From assembly GCF_030408035.1 (NCBI RefSeq), contig NZ_JASDCF010000003.1, positions 62,001 to 126,000 of the forward strand: 64,000 nucleotides of DNA, in the 5' to 3' direction. The position numbers and the translations under genes are program-made. The stretch is from Psychrobacter sp. APC 3426 (GTDB lineage Bacteria > Pseudomonadota > Gammaproteobacteria > Pseudomonadales > Moraxellaceae). This document shows, one piece after another, positions 48,026 to 57,529 of the stretch; the first letter of the stretch is position 1; every line of letters starts with the position of its first letter. Below the pieces are notes generated by a model. The model was given only the letters and a program-made list of their open reading frames with translations, was not told where the DNA came from and ran no database searches.

Positions 48026-48562
48026 ATGCCCACTAATTCATCAACCTGCGACCATTTGCATGATGTGCAAGATTTCACACCGCATGATATTAACGATCGT
48101 CTAGCGGCAGCCAAAGAGCAATGTCGTTTAAGTGGCGCACGCTTTACCCCTCTGCGCCAACAAATCTACCAGCTGGTGTTAGAAGCCAATAAGCCCGTAG
48201 GTGCTTATGATTTAATCACCCAATTACAGCAGATGCGATTATTAGCGCCTCACTCTCACTATACTGCATCGAGTCAGCAGACACCGAAAAACGTGGCACC
48301 ACCAACGGTCTATCGCAGCTTGGAGTTTCTGCTGAGTGAGGGTTTGATTCATCAACTGACCTCTATCAATGCTTATGTGCCTTGCTGTCATCCGCGTGCT
48401 CAGCATACGGCAGCGTTTCTAATCTGCGAGCAATGCCAACGAGTGCAAGAATGTAGTAGCGTGCCGGTACAAGAGATGATGAGCTTTGCTGAGCAGGATG
48501 TTGGTTTTATGGTTGAGCGCAGTGTTATTGAGCTTAGCGGTCGCTGCCAAGCATGCCAGTAA
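48026..48562 (+). CDS. zur: Zinc uptake regulator Zur (Fur family)
   Basis: A zinc-responsive transcription repressor. The ATG at 48026 follows aggag by eight bases; an upstream in-frame start at 48002 is ignored. The winged helix includes RFTPLRQQIYQLVLEANKP and VAPPTVYRSLEFLLSEGLIHQL. The metal-binding C-terminal domain has the structural zinc pairs CEQC and CQAC. The 178-residue length and its position before znuC and next to znuA argue for Zur, not Fur. It has a 25-residue insertion in the winged-helix region (about residues 70-95). Confidence 0.93.
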   Translation: MPTNSSTCDHLHDVQDFTPHDINDRLAAAKEQCRLSGARFTPLRQQIYQLVLEANKPVGAYDLITQLQQMRLLAPHSHYTASSQQTPKNVAPPTVYRSLEFLLSEGLIHQLTSINAYVPCCHPRAQHTAAFLICEQCQRVQECSSVPVQEMMSFAEQDVGFMVERSVIELSGRCQACQ

Positions 48563-48665
48563 AGTATTACTATAAAATAAACAGCATTTTTTACTGGCAA
48601 TTTGTCATGAGAGTTTTATCATTGTTTGCCATTTTATCCTTTATCAATATTTGCGTTGTCATACT

Positions 48666-49463
48666 ATGAGCCTGCCTATCCTACCGTCTAATCAGTCAGC
48701 AAGTGCAAATCTAAGCACTCAAACGCTCAGCAACGCTGATAAGCTACTGAGCCTCAGTGATGTCAGCTTTCATATTGGCCAACAGCGTTTGCTCTCGCAT
48801 ATTGATATTGATATCGCCGTGAATGAAACGGTGAGTCTAATCGGCCCAAATGGTGCGGGCAAGTCTACCCTAGTCAAGCTTATCTTAGGCTTACTGGAGC
48901 CCACTAAAGGGCAAATGACTGCACATCAACCATTACAGCTTGGCTATGTACCGCAGCGCTTTACGGTACCGCCGATACTGCCATTACGCGTCTGTGACTT
49001 ATTAGCGCAAGCAGACAAAAAGCGTTTAACCGCTGAGCAGAGACAGTTTATCTTTGATAAGTTGTCATTGACGCACCTGCTTTCGCGGCAGATGCTACAT
49101 CTATCTGGCGGTGAGACTCAGCGCGTATTATTGGCCCGTGCGCTATTAGATAAGCCCAATTTATTAATTTTAGATGAGCCAATGCAAGGCCTTGACCCTG
49201 ATACCGAGGTTTGGCTTTATCAGTTTATTGATGAGCTGCCAGATTTTTTGCGTTGTGCCATGTTGGTGGTCTCGCATGATTTGCATTGGGTAATGAAAGG
49301 CAGTCGGCGTGTGATTTGCCTTAACAAACATATTTGCTGTGAAGGACAACCAAGTGAACTTGCGATTAGTAGCGAGTTCCAGAAGCTTTTCGGTCATCAT
49401 TATGAGCAGCCATATGTGCATCAGCATCATGATTGCGAACATCATGCACCAAGCGAATTATAA
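48666..49463 (+). CDS. znuC: Zinc ABC transporter ATP-binding protein ZnuC
   Basis: The cytoplasmic ATPase of the zinc importer. Walker A is GPNGAGKST (about residues 61-69), the signature LSGGETQRVLLARALLD, Walker B LLILDEP, and the H-loop VVSHDLHWV. The C-terminus is His-rich (HHYEQPYVHQHHDCEHH), as in many ZnuC proteins, perhaps for metal sensing. The start is taken at 48666 (MSLPILPS) because the earlier frame start is TTG; ribosome-binding sites are weak for both. It follows zur by 103 bp. Confidence 0.94.
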   Translation: MSLPILPSNQSASANLSTQTLSNADKLLSLSDVSFHIGQQRLLSHIDIDIAVNETVSLIGPNGAGKSTLVKLILGLLEPTKGQMTAHQPLQLGYVPQRFTVPPILPLRVCDLLAQADKKRLTAEQRQFIFDKLSLTHLLSRQMLHLSGGETQRVLLARALLDKPNLLILDEPMQGLDPDTEVWLYQFIDELPDFLRCAMLVVSHDLHWVMKGSRRVICLNKHICCEGQPSELAISSEFQKLFGHHYEQPYVHQHHDCEHHAPSEL

Positions 49464-49542
49464 TACATACACTCAAATACGTTGATGACTGCCTTAAAAA
49501 CACAGCGTTAATGCAAACTAAAAAATTTTACGGATATCTGTT

Positions 49543-50361
49543 ATGACCGCTTGGTTAGCCATCATCGCCCCTGCTTGGATTGCTGGCAGTATTTTAGCGC
49601 TACTATCAGCGCCTTTAGGTTGCCTAGTGTTGTGGCGCCGTATGGCGTTTTTTGCTGATGCGTTAGCACATGGCACCTTATTGGGCGTGGCGCTCGCTGT
49701 GTGGTGGCAATTGCCGATGGGTATTGGCGTTGGCATCGTTAGCATCATGGTAGTGCTAGGGCTGGTACTCATCGATGATGAGCGCTTGCCCGTTGATGCG
49801 GTATTGGCGGTTGTGGCGGTGTCGCTACTGTGTTTGGGGCTATTGGCTTTGACCCAGCTAACCGACCAACAAGCAAATGTACTTGGGTTTTTATTTGGCA
49901 ATCTGCTAGAGCTTGATTGGGCAGACTTGCCCCTACTTGCAGCTAGTGTGCTGGTGGGACTAGGATTGCTTATTTATATATGGCCGGCGCAAATTAAGCT
50001 GGCGACTCATGAAGCGTTAGCGCGTATTCAGGGTATCAATCCGACACGCCAGCGATTGTTTTTTATGGGTGTGTTGGCAGGGTTTTGTGCCATTGCGTTG
50101 CAAGCGGTTGGCAGCCTCTTAATCAGTGGATTATTGGTATTGCCAGCACTGACAGCGCGCTTATGGTCAGCATCGCCAAAACAAATGGTCATTATATCGC
50201 TCATCATCGCACAATTAGGGGTAACGCTAGGTGTTTGGGGTAGTATTTGGCTAGACCTTCAGACGGGTCTGTCTATCGTCTTGATATTAGCGATTTTATT
50301 TTTTATTGCCCTGATTCTCTCAAAGCTAAAAGTGGCAAAGTTTTGGTCAGCAGGCCGTTAA
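49543..50361 (+). CDS. znuB: Zinc ABC transporter permease ZnuB
   Basis: The membrane permease of the ABC-3 type. The 272-residue product has about seven to nine hydrophobic helices. It contains the family segment LGCLVLWRRMAFFADALAHGTLLGVAL (about residues 26-52) and a cytoplasmic coupling motif near ATHEALARIQGIN. It lies 79 bp after znuC. Together with znuA and znuC it completes the zinc importer under Zur control. Confidence 0.95.
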   Translation: MTAWLAIIAPAWIAGSILALLSAPLGCLVLWRRMAFFADALAHGTLLGVALAVWWQLPMGIGVGIVSIMVVLGLVLIDDERLPVDAVLAVVAVSLLCLGLLALTQLTDQQANVLGFLFGNLLELDWADLPLLAASVLVGLGLLIYIWPAQIKLATHEALARIQGINPTRQRLFFMGVLAGFCAIALQAVGSLLISGLLVLPALTARLWSASPKQMVIISLIIAQLGVTLGVWGSIWLDLQTGLSIVLILAILFFIALILSKLKVAKFWSAGR

Positions 50362-50508
50362 TTTCTAAACGCTACCTCGATGATAGACGAGTACTATCAA
50401 TACTTTATCCAACTTTATTTCATCAATACTGCTAGAGCTTTTATTCACTTTATGTTATAAACTTGCCGTAATAGCATTAATAATGATAATACCTTAAGTA
50501 CAAGACCT

Positions 50509-50528
50509 TAGGCTCTAATGAGAGCCTA
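50509..50528. repeat. 8-bp hairpin upstream of cpdA
   Basis: TAGGCTCT-AATG-AGAGCCTA (50509-50528) is a perfect hairpin lying between znuB and cpdA. The following bases are only moderately T-rich, so it is a weak terminator candidate for znuCB or part of the cpdA leader. Confidence 0.5.
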
Positions 50529-50602
50529 CTTTGCCAATATAACATTTATCCATATTCGTCTTAACAACTGCCATTGTTTTGATTCGATGAGGGACTGACC
50601 CA

Positions 50603-51442
50603 ATGCCAAGCCATCCTGTTACTAAGATAACGACCCCTGATGCGCAGCTAAATATCTTGCAAATTACTGATTTGCATTTATCGACGCCCGTCAGTTCCAT
50701 GACAGACAGTGATGTTGATGAGGCAATGCTGTGTCAGAGAAGCTTTGAAACAGTGGTTCAGCAAGCATTAAGTGCCGATATTCGCTGCGACTTAATCGTG
50801 GTAACAGGCGACTTGGTCAATACTGTTCAATCGACTATTTATGACCATATCTTTCAGGTATTGCAAGCCACTGGCATTCCCTTTGCTTGTATCGCTGGCA
50901 ACCATGATGTGACCAATGAAATTGGTAGCGACTTACCATTTTTTCAACGTGAGCTCATTGCCAAGCCCGCCGATTCACGTTTGCTCAGTCGCCATGTCAT
51001 TGAGACTGAATACTGGCAGCTGTTGTTATTAGACTCCTCCATTTCTGGTAAGGTCGCAGGCGAGATTACGCCTACTGATATCAATTGGTTATGTGAGAGA
51101 CTCAGCACCTGTGATAAGCCCGCATTAATCGCCCTACACCATCATATTGTTCCAGTGGACTCTGACTGGATTGACACGCATATGGCTAGAAACAGCGAAG
51201 ACTTTTGGCAACATATGCTAGGATTTGAGCACTTAAAAGTTATTATTAGTGGTCATACCCACCAAGAGCAAGTACGTCTCCGTCAAGGCGTTACGGTATA
51301 CAGTACGCCCTCTACCTGTTATCAGTTTAAACCTTTTGAAGATGACTTTGCGTACGACCAAAACGCGCTACCAGGTTACCGATGGTTGCAATTAGCAAAC
51401 AATGGAGAGGTTGCAAGCTGGGTTGAAAGACTGGATACTTGA
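50603..51442 (+). CDS. cpdA: 3',5'-cyclic-nucleotide phosphodiesterase CpdA
   Basis: A metallophosphoesterase that hydrolyses cAMP. Motifs are DLHLS (Asp23, His25), VTGDLVNT (about 71-78), AGNHDVTN (about 100) and HHHIVP, then SGHTHQEQVRL (about 218). The 279 residues and the CpdA-type C-terminal segment STPSTCYQFKPFEDDFAYD support CpdA rather than a general esterase. A gaggga-type site precedes the start. It controls cAMP levels if cyclase and CRP homologues exist elsewhere in the genome; these are not in the window. Confidence 0.9.
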   Translation: MPSHPVTKITTPDAQLNILQITDLHLSTPVSSMTDSDVDEAMLCQRSFETVVQQALSADIRCDLIVVTGDLVNTVQSTIYDHIFQVLQATGIPFACIAGNHDVTNEIGSDLPFFQRELIAKPADSRLLSRHVIETEYWQLLLLDSSISGKVAGEITPTDINWLCERLSTCDKPALIALHHHIVPVDSDWIDTHMARNSEDFWQHMLGFEHLKVIISGHTHQEQVRLRQGVTVYSTPSTCYQFKPFEDDFAYDQNALPGYRWLQLANNGEVASWVERLDT

Positions 51443-51946
51443 TGCCCAGATTTATTGCCAAAACTGGTAACATGTCCATGCCAGCCCTTATATGTTAGGC
51501 TTTTAGCCAATATTTCTTGATTCGATCTAGAATGGGTGGCAAAGTAAAGTGTGTGTCCGTACTAAAAATCACTTCATTATTATCAAAAACAGTGATACAA
51601 CTTGTTCATTATAATAGTGACTGAAACATGAAGCTTGATATGAAGCAAAATAATAATAGCTAGGATGGCTACTTCGACCACAAGCTACGTTTTTATTGTC
51701 AGGGTTTTGTTGCATTATTAAGACAATGGCATTTAAATAAAATTATGCATAACCATATACCTGACCATGAATGTGTCGATATCGGTATATTGTGACAACG
51801 ATATTATTAAATCAGCTGTGTTACTTGTGTTACCAAGTGGTAAAACGTTTTATAAAGGGACAACTTATAGCGTTTATAAAATTGATGACGTCTTGTCTGT
51901 TGATGAGCCGTTTTATTGAACTAATTTGAAAAAGTAGGATACCCAT
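51443..51946. other. 504-bp gap between cpdA and dksA
   Basis: AT-rich with no supportable gene. It holds several short direct and inverted repeats but no clear terminator after cpdA. A plausible dksA promoter region lies in the last 150 bp, where the ribosome-binding site is a weak gtagga before the ATG. Confidence 0.5.
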
Positions 51947-52384
51947 ATGAGCACCCTGACCACGAATCCGAGTGAAGTGAAGTTTACTCCTTATGTGCCA
52001 GCCAAGGACGAAGAATACATGTCTGATGCGCAGTTAGAGCACTTTAAGGCTATTTTATTGGACTGGAAAAACCAATTGATTGGTGAAGCAGACCGTACCA
52101 AGACTTATATTCAAGACGAGTCAAGCGCCATGCCAGACATCAATGATCGCGCCACTCAAGAAGAAGAGTTTGCTCTAGCATTGCGCACACGTGACCGTGA
52201 GCGTAAGCTCATTCGCAAAATCGATAAGTCTATGGCCGAGATTGAAAATGATGACTATGGTTTTTGTGAGACTTGCGGTGTCGAGATTGGCCTGCGTCGT
52301 TTAGAAGCACGTCCAACTGCCACCCAATGTATTGACTGCAAAACATTGTCTGAAATTAAAGAGCGTCAAAACCAAGGTGCCTAA
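51947..52384 (+). CDS. dksA: RNA polymerase-binding transcription factor DksA
   Basis: DksA binds the RNA polymerase secondary channel and, with ppGpp, represses stable RNA promoters and activates amino-acid operons. The coiled-coil tip PDINDRATQEEE contains the functional Asp pair (Asp64 and Asp67). The zinc finger ligands are Cys107, Cys110, Cys128 and Cys131 in CETC and CIDC. The 145-residue length is typical. gluQ is the next gene on this strand, the usual dksA-gluQ order, with a perfect terminator between. Confidence 0.98.
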   Translation: MSTLTTNPSEVKFTPYVPAKDEEYMSDAQLEHFKAILLDWKNQLIGEADRTKTYIQDESSAMPDINDRATQEEEFALALRTRDRERKLIRKIDKSMAEIENDDYGFCETCGVEIGLRRLEARPTATQCIDCKTLSEIKERQNQGA

Positions 52385-52476
52385 AGAATAAGATACTTAG
52401 ACACCAAGGCTTTTATATAAAAGCGCCTAGGTAAGCTATGTAGACAAGATACAACTCGTCTATCTATAAGGCTGTA

Positions 52477-52514
52477 GCAACAAGCGACCATTATATGGTC
52501 GCTTGTTGCGTTTT
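52477..52514 (+). terminator. Intrinsic terminator after dksA
   Basis: A perfect 14-bp stem GCAACAAGCGACCA / TGGTCGCTTGTTGC with a 5-nt loop, followed by GTTTT. It stands between dksA and gluQ, making them separate transcripts or a partial read-through pair. Confidence 0.92.
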
Positions 52515-52747
52515 AGATGGCTGCTTTTTAAGTGCTTAAAAATCTGCACGACACTTTAATCAGTCATAACGGTACCGGTAATTACTGTTTTTGTTCGCTA
52601 AAGCGTGTTTTTTGACGTTTAGGCACTCTACTCTCGATACAACTCACAAAACAGACGCATTTAATGAATATCTTTTTACCAATATATTTATTATTCTATC
52701 TTATTCTTTTATTGATAAGTCTAACTTTGACAACCATCCATACTCCT

Positions 52748-53698
52748 ATGTTAACTCCAATCACACCCTCACAGCCTATCGGCCGCTTTGCGCCCTCACC
52801 GACTGGCGAGCTACATCTTGGCTCATTGACCACTGCCCTAGCCAGCTTTTGCCATATCAAGTCGCTCGGCGGCAAGTGGTTGCTGCGTATCGAAGATACC
52901 GATACTGAACGCTGCGATCGGCAATTTACTGAGCAGATTTTGATTGATTTAGAAGCACTTGGTTTACAGTGGGATGGCGACGTTATTTATCAGTCCGAGC
53001 GCATTGATATTTATAACGATTATTTATCTTCGGTCTTACGTCCGCTCACATATGGTTGCCAGTGCTCGCGTAAAGACCTGGAGCACTACTGGGCGCATCA
53101 TGACCAAGACCAACTGGATGAAAATGAAGGTGCTAAAAAGCACTTACCAAACAGAAAACGCTATCCACGCCAATGTATCGCAGCTGAGCTTGACAAAGAG
53201 CAGCATAAGCTACGCATACAGCTACCAGATTATAGAATCGGCTTTAATGACGGTATACAAGGGCTGCAATGGGACAACCCTCAACAGACTTTAGGCGATA
53301 TGGTGGTGCGTCGCCAAGATGGTATGATTAATTACATATTGGCTGCCAGTCTCGATGACGGCCTGCAACAAGTGACGCATATCATGCGTGGTTTGGATAT
53401 TTTACCCATGACCACGGCGCAAATTAGTATCATGCATGCCGCTCGTTTGCCAGCTGTCGACTATTGGTATCACCTGCCTCTAATATGTAATCCTGATGGT
53501 CAAAAGTTATCTAAACAAAACCTTGCTCAACCGATTGATACTCGCGATCCAAGTCGGCTCATTGCCCATGCTTTGGAGCTGTTGCAGCAGCCTGCCGTTG
53601 ATATAGACACCCCTACTAATATGCTTGAACAAGCGATTGCGCAGTGGGCCAATTCGCCATTACAAGACAAGCAACAGATGACCCTGACGAGCCAATAA
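52748..53698 (+). CDS. gluQ: Glutamyl-Q tRNA(Asp) synthetase
   Basis: Attaches glutamate to queuosine at the wobble position of tRNA-Asp; a truncated paralogue of GluRS without an anticodon-binding domain. The start at 52748 (MLTPITPS) is chosen over 52664, whose extra residues form an unlikely hydrophobic N-terminus. The HIGH-type motif is [13 protein letters not shown] (about 15-27), the zinc ligands are in CQCSRKDLE and PRQC, and KLSKQN is the KMSKS-like motif. It has 316 residues. A poor ribosome-binding site leaves the start uncertain. Confidence 0.93.
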   Translation: MLTPITPSQPIGRFAPSPTGELHLGSLTTALASFCHIKSLGGKWLLRIEDTDTERCDRQFTEQILIDLEALGLQWDGDVIYQSERIDIYNDYLSSVLRPLTYGCQCSRKDLEHYWAHHDQDQLDENEGAKKHLPNRKRYPRQCIAAELDKEQHKLRIQLPDYRIGFNDGIQGLQWDNPQQTLGDMVVRRQDGMINYILAASLDDGLQQVTHIMRGLDILPMTTAQISIMHAARLPAVDYWYHLPLICNPDGQKLSKQNLAQPIDTRDPSRLIAHALELLQQPAVDIDTPTNMLEQAIAQWANSPLQDKQQMTLTSQ

Positions 53699-53866
53699 CG
53701 AAGGGGTGAAAAGCAAAAAGCGCCACTCATAATAGCGACGCTTTTCGTTTAGACAGTCTTTCTCATCTTTCTTTCGATGCTTACTGCTTCAACGCTGTTT
53801 TAGAGGCTACCGCTACCGACTACTATTCACTGCGTCGGTTAATGGCATTTACGTTGTTAGTAGTTG

Positions 53867-55069
53867 TTAATAATAACGGCACTGGCTTTTTTCAATCTCA
53901 GGGCTCTCTTTATATATCTTTAATAATAGCGCTACCATTACCAAGCTAATCAGCATGGATGAACCACCATAACTAAAGAATGGCATGGTCAGACCTTTAG
54001 TCGGAATGGCACCCATATTCATAGCGGCGTTAATGATGGTCTGCGCGATAAATACCACGCCAATACCGAAAGCGGTATAACTCATACGCATTTGCCGACG
54101 TTTTAGCGCATTGTAACTAATACGCATCGCACTACCGATAATCAGCGCTTCGAGCACCAATACCATGGTGACCCCAACAAAGCCCAGCTCCTCACCGGTA
54201 ATGGCTAATAAAAAATCCGTATGTGCTTCTGGTAAATGCGAGAGTTTCTGCACACTTTCACCATAACCGACACCGGTAAACTGACCACGACCAAAGGCAA
54301 TCAGACTACGCGCCAACTGATAATCAGTATCTTGTACATCATCGAACGGATCCATGAACGACATCACACGTACTAAGCGATATTGCGCTGTTGTCACCAT
54401 GAGCACTGCACCACCAACGGCGGCGGCGGCCAATGCGACGAAATGCTTATAAGGTGCCCCAGCGATATAAAAAATCGCGAAGATGGTACCCAAAATAACG
54501 ACAAATGAACCAAAATCTGGCTGCGATAACAGCAAAATAGTGATGAGCGCTACCACCAACATAATCCGCAAAAAACCATCTAAGCCATTACGAACTTCAA
54601 AAGATCGACGCACCACAAAGTCAGATACGAAGACAATCATCACCAGCTTTGCAAGCTCTGCCACCTGAAAATTGAGCACGCCCAAATTCAACCAGCGCTT
54701 GGATCCGTTAATGGGTGTACTAAACAGGGTCGCTACCAATAATATGCCGGTAATACCCAACAGTATAAACTGGGTTTCCGTCTTATACAGTCGTCGCAAA
54801 GACACACTATAATAAGGGATAGCCGCGATAACCAGCCCGATTATCATATACAGTAGCTGGTTTCTAAAAAAATGCAGCTCCGTCATACCGCGACTGAGCG
54901 CAAAAGGAATAGAAGCAGATGCCACCATCAATAAACTGAGCACCAACATGCAGCCGACGCTCGATATTAAAACGGCGCGTGCTGACGGCATAGAAAGAAT
55001 GCCATCGGAGCCAGAGACTTGCTTGGATGGGGTCTGGGACGAAGAACGAAAAAAAGAAGAGAGCGCCAT
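53867..55069 (-). CDS. ftsW: Lipid II polymerase FtsW
   Basis: The SEDS-family peptidoglycan glycosyltransferase for septal wall synthesis. The start at 55069 (MALSSFFRSS) is chosen because the frame upstream to 55171 adds non-conserved residues. Ten or so transmembrane helices are seen in the 400 residues, with SEDS segments such as NGSKRWLNLGVLNFQVAELAKL, GQFTGVGYGESVQKLSHLPEAHTDF and GLTMPFFSYGGSSMLISL. It lies downstream of murD on the same strand. It could be RodA by sequence alone, but murD-ftsW order supports FtsW. murG is not visible beyond it. Confidence 0.93.
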   Translation of the reverse strand: MALSSFFRSSSQTPSKQVSGSDGILSMPSARAVLISSVGCMLVLSLLMVASASIPFALSRGMTELHFFRNQLLYMIIGLVIAAIPYYSVSLRRLYKTETQFILLGITGILLVATLFSTPINGSKRWLNLGVLNFQVAELAKLVMIVFVSDFVVRRSFEVRNGLDGFLRIMLVVALITILLLSQPDFGSFVVILGTIFAIFYIAGAPYKHFVALAAAAVGGAVLMVTTAQYRLVRVMSFMDPFDDVQDTDYQLARSLIAFGRGQFTGVGYGESVQKLSHLPEAHTDFLLAITGEELGFVGVTMVLVLEALIIGSAMRISYNALKRRQMRMSYTAFGIGVVFIAQTIINAAMNMGAIPTKGLTMPFFSYGGSSMLISLVMVALLLKIYKESPEIEKSQCRYY

Positions 55070-55367
55070 AATTTTATATACACTAACGAACGAAAAAACA
55101 CGGCGTTCATGAAACGCCACCGTTTGAAAACTTAAAATAGATAATGCCAATCCGCGAGTAATCGTTGGCAATCACTAAAAAAAATATGAGTAAATAGGTG
55201 GTCATATGATTTGGCTGACTGGCTATGATTGACAGTAGCAGCAATCCATAAGCAAAACAATCATTTATCAAGAAAATACGCGCATCAATTTAAATACCAA
55301 TGACATAATACGCGATTAATTGACAGTGGCTACTGTCCGCCATCAAAACAGCCAAGGGTTCACCTAT

Positions 55368-56804
55368 TTAATGACTGGCAATACTCTCTAACGGTACGCT
55401 TTCTAATTGACTGACCAACTGACTAAAATGTTCACCGCGAGCAGCATAACCACTGTATTGATCGAAACTGGCACAGGCAGGTGACAGTAACACAGCTTGT
55501 ACTTGCGAGAGACTACTTGATGTCACTTGTGCTACCGTGGCAAAAGCATTTTCTAAGGTTTGGCACTGGTGTAGCGCCACGTCAGCACTTATCTTCGCGG
55601 CTCGCAGGTGTTGTTCAATCAGCTGCGCATCTTCACCAATAAACAGTACTTGGCTGACATACTGATTGATAAATGGCGTCAGCTCGCCAAATTCTTGACC
55701 TTTACCTTGCCCACCCAAAATCAATAACAGCTTACCGTCTTTTGGTGCATAGACCGCACCCAGTCCTTCGATAGCAGCCATGGTCGAGCCGATGTTGGTG
55801 CCCTTAGAGTCATTAAAATAATCAATACCAGCGGTGTTTGCGACATATTCGCAGCGATGCGCCAGTCCAGTGAACTGCTGCAACGTATTTAACATACTAT
55901 CTAGTGGCAAGCCGGCCAGTTCACCCAATGCCAAGGCCGCCTGTGCATTGAGCAAATTATGACGACCTTTAATCAACAGTTTGTCTGCCGATAGTAGGCG
56001 TTCTGTACCGCGAGCGAGATAAGTCTGGCCTTCAGGGTCAGTGATGAGACCATATTGACCTTTATCAGGGGCATGAATGCCCGTGCTGACTCTTGGTAAG
56101 TTATCAGCCACCAGTGGCCGCGTCAATGCATCTTCACGATTGATCACAACGGATTTGGCACCTTGAAAGATACGATGTTTGGCTTGATGATAGCCGAGCA
56201 TATCGCCGTGACGGTCTAAATGGTCGGGTGACATATTCAGCACAGTTGCCACTTGCGCGCCCAAATTGCTGACCGTTTCTAACTGAAAACTCGACAACTC
56301 AAGCACAGCCAGCTCCATCTCCGTATTATCCAGTAGCGTCAACGCAGGTACGCCGATATTGCCACCGACACCGACATTGATACCGGCATCCTCAGCCATT
56401 TTTCCGACCAATGTGGTCACGGTACTTTTCGCATTAGAGCCAGTAATCGCTACTATCGGTACGGTGCAAGCGTCACAAAAAAGCTGAATATCACTGACCA
56501 CTGGAATACCGGCTTGACGGGCAGCAGCAACGGCTGGGGTCGCAAGAGAGATACCTGGGCTGATAATAATACGTGCCGCTTGTTGCAATAGTTCGGCATC
56601 AATCGCGCCAAATTGGCGAATATTAATCTCAGCTGGCAACTGATCTGCTAAGCTCGGAGCAGCCTGAGCGTCAGTCACTGCGACCTGATAGCCTTGATTG
56701 GCCAAATAGCGCGCAACGGATAGCCCAGATTGTCCCAAACCGACCACGACTTGTAGACCACTGCCTTTATGAAGTAAGGCATCTGTTGCAGTGTTGGTGG
56801 TCAT
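55368..56804 (-). CDS. murD: UDP-N-acetylmuramoylalanine--D-glutamate ligase MurD
   Basis: Adds D-glutamate to UDP-MurNAc-L-Ala in peptidoglycan precursor synthesis. The start at 56804 has AGAAGGA upstream; the frame before it to 56882 has none. The N-terminal Rossmann domain contains GLGQSGLSVARYL, the ATP-binding segment is GSNAKSTVT, and YFNDSKGTNIGSTMAAIEGL is the family substrate-binding stretch. It has 478 residues. The 298-bp gap to ftsW holds no gene. Confidence 0.97.
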   Translation of the reverse strand: MTTNTATDALLHKGSGLQVVVGLGQSGLSVARYLANQGYQVAVTDAQAAPSLADQLPAEINIRQFGAIDAELLQQAARIIISPGISLATPAVAAARQAGIPVVSDIQLFCDACTVPIVAITGSNAKSTVTTLVGKMAEDAGINVGVGGNIGVPALTLLDNTEMELAVLELSSFQLETVSNLGAQVATVLNMSPDHLDRHGDMLGYHQAKHRIFQGAKSVVINREDALTRPLVADNLPRVSTGIHAPDKGQYGLITDPEGQTYLARGTERLLSADKLLIKGRHNLLNAQAALALGELAGLPLDSMLNTLQQFTGLAHRCEYVANTAGIDYFNDSKGTNIGSTMAAIEGLGAVYAPKDGKLLLILGGQGKGQEFGELTPFINQYVSQVLFIGEDAQLIEQHLRAAKISADVALHQCQTLENAFATVAQVTSSSLSQVQAVLLSPACASFDQYSGYAARGEHFSQLVSQLESVPLESIASH

Positions 56805-57529
56805 ATCTATTCCTTCTGTTAGACAAACATGCTGTTTATAAAATGAGAAAATTATAATATAAAAACGCCATATAGCACGCAAATCGCATCAAGCAATGCG
56901 CCTATCAATATCATACAAAGTCAGCCAAAAACATGAGCAGCAGCATAATGGTATCACTCAGATTTCGGTACTGGTATTTTATGACTTTATGCTATGATGC
57001 GCCTGTTTTTATATTGAGTAGCTAATGCTATAATAGCTGCCCTAATCTGTAGGTGACTGGGTATTGACCCAAGCACTTTAGTTTAGCATGTTGTCACCGT
57101 TTACGTGCTATTCGCGTGTGATTGTCACGTCTCTTTTGCAACGATTGGTGTTGTGGTCATGCGATGTCAGACCAGCGTGTTTTTTGACAGATTATTTATC
57201 GCCTTCTACCGCAGCAAATCATTGCTGACTCTATTCGTTATTGTAGGTGCTATTTTCGACACACTACTTTAAGCAGCCTACTTTAAACATTTTTTTTAGG
57301 TAATCTCACTGAATTTATCATCATATTTATTATTGGTGAGCGTATTAGTGATACCAGTAAGTAAATCAGTAGACCTAATGATTACTGACGTTTAATAATT
57401 CAATACCTCAACATGACCCAGTGCCTGTTGTGATAAAAGAAAGATGAATAGCTATCTTTATAGCGACGCGATCATTTTATAAATGAGTAATGATTACTTT
57501 TTTTGCCTCTAACCCTATGCAGTTTACTT
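56805..57529 (+). other. Long leader region upstream of the SulP gene
   Basis: 725 bp without a recognised gene. A strong extended -10 promoter candidate (TGC-TATAAT at 57026-57034, plus strand) would give a transcript leader of nearly 500 bases. Within it are small hairpins such as TGGGT-ATTG-ACCCA (about 57059-57072), CGTG...CACG and GGTC...GACC, and direct repeats of CTACTTTAA. It matches no riboswitch I know. The region upstream of the promoter belongs to the murD 5' side. Confidence 0.4.
57026..57034 (+). promoter_or_regulatory. Extended -10 promoter candidate
   Basis: TG, one base, then a perfect TATAAT (57029-57034). No consensus -35 is seen at the correct spacing, as is common for extended -10 promoters. 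Assignment to the SulP gene is inferred. Confidence 0.4.

Noticed and set aside
52664..52747. Extended N-terminus for GluQ
   Set aside because: The extra 28 residues are a hydrophobic stretch not expected in this cytoplasmic enzyme, and the family N-terminus begins at 52748.
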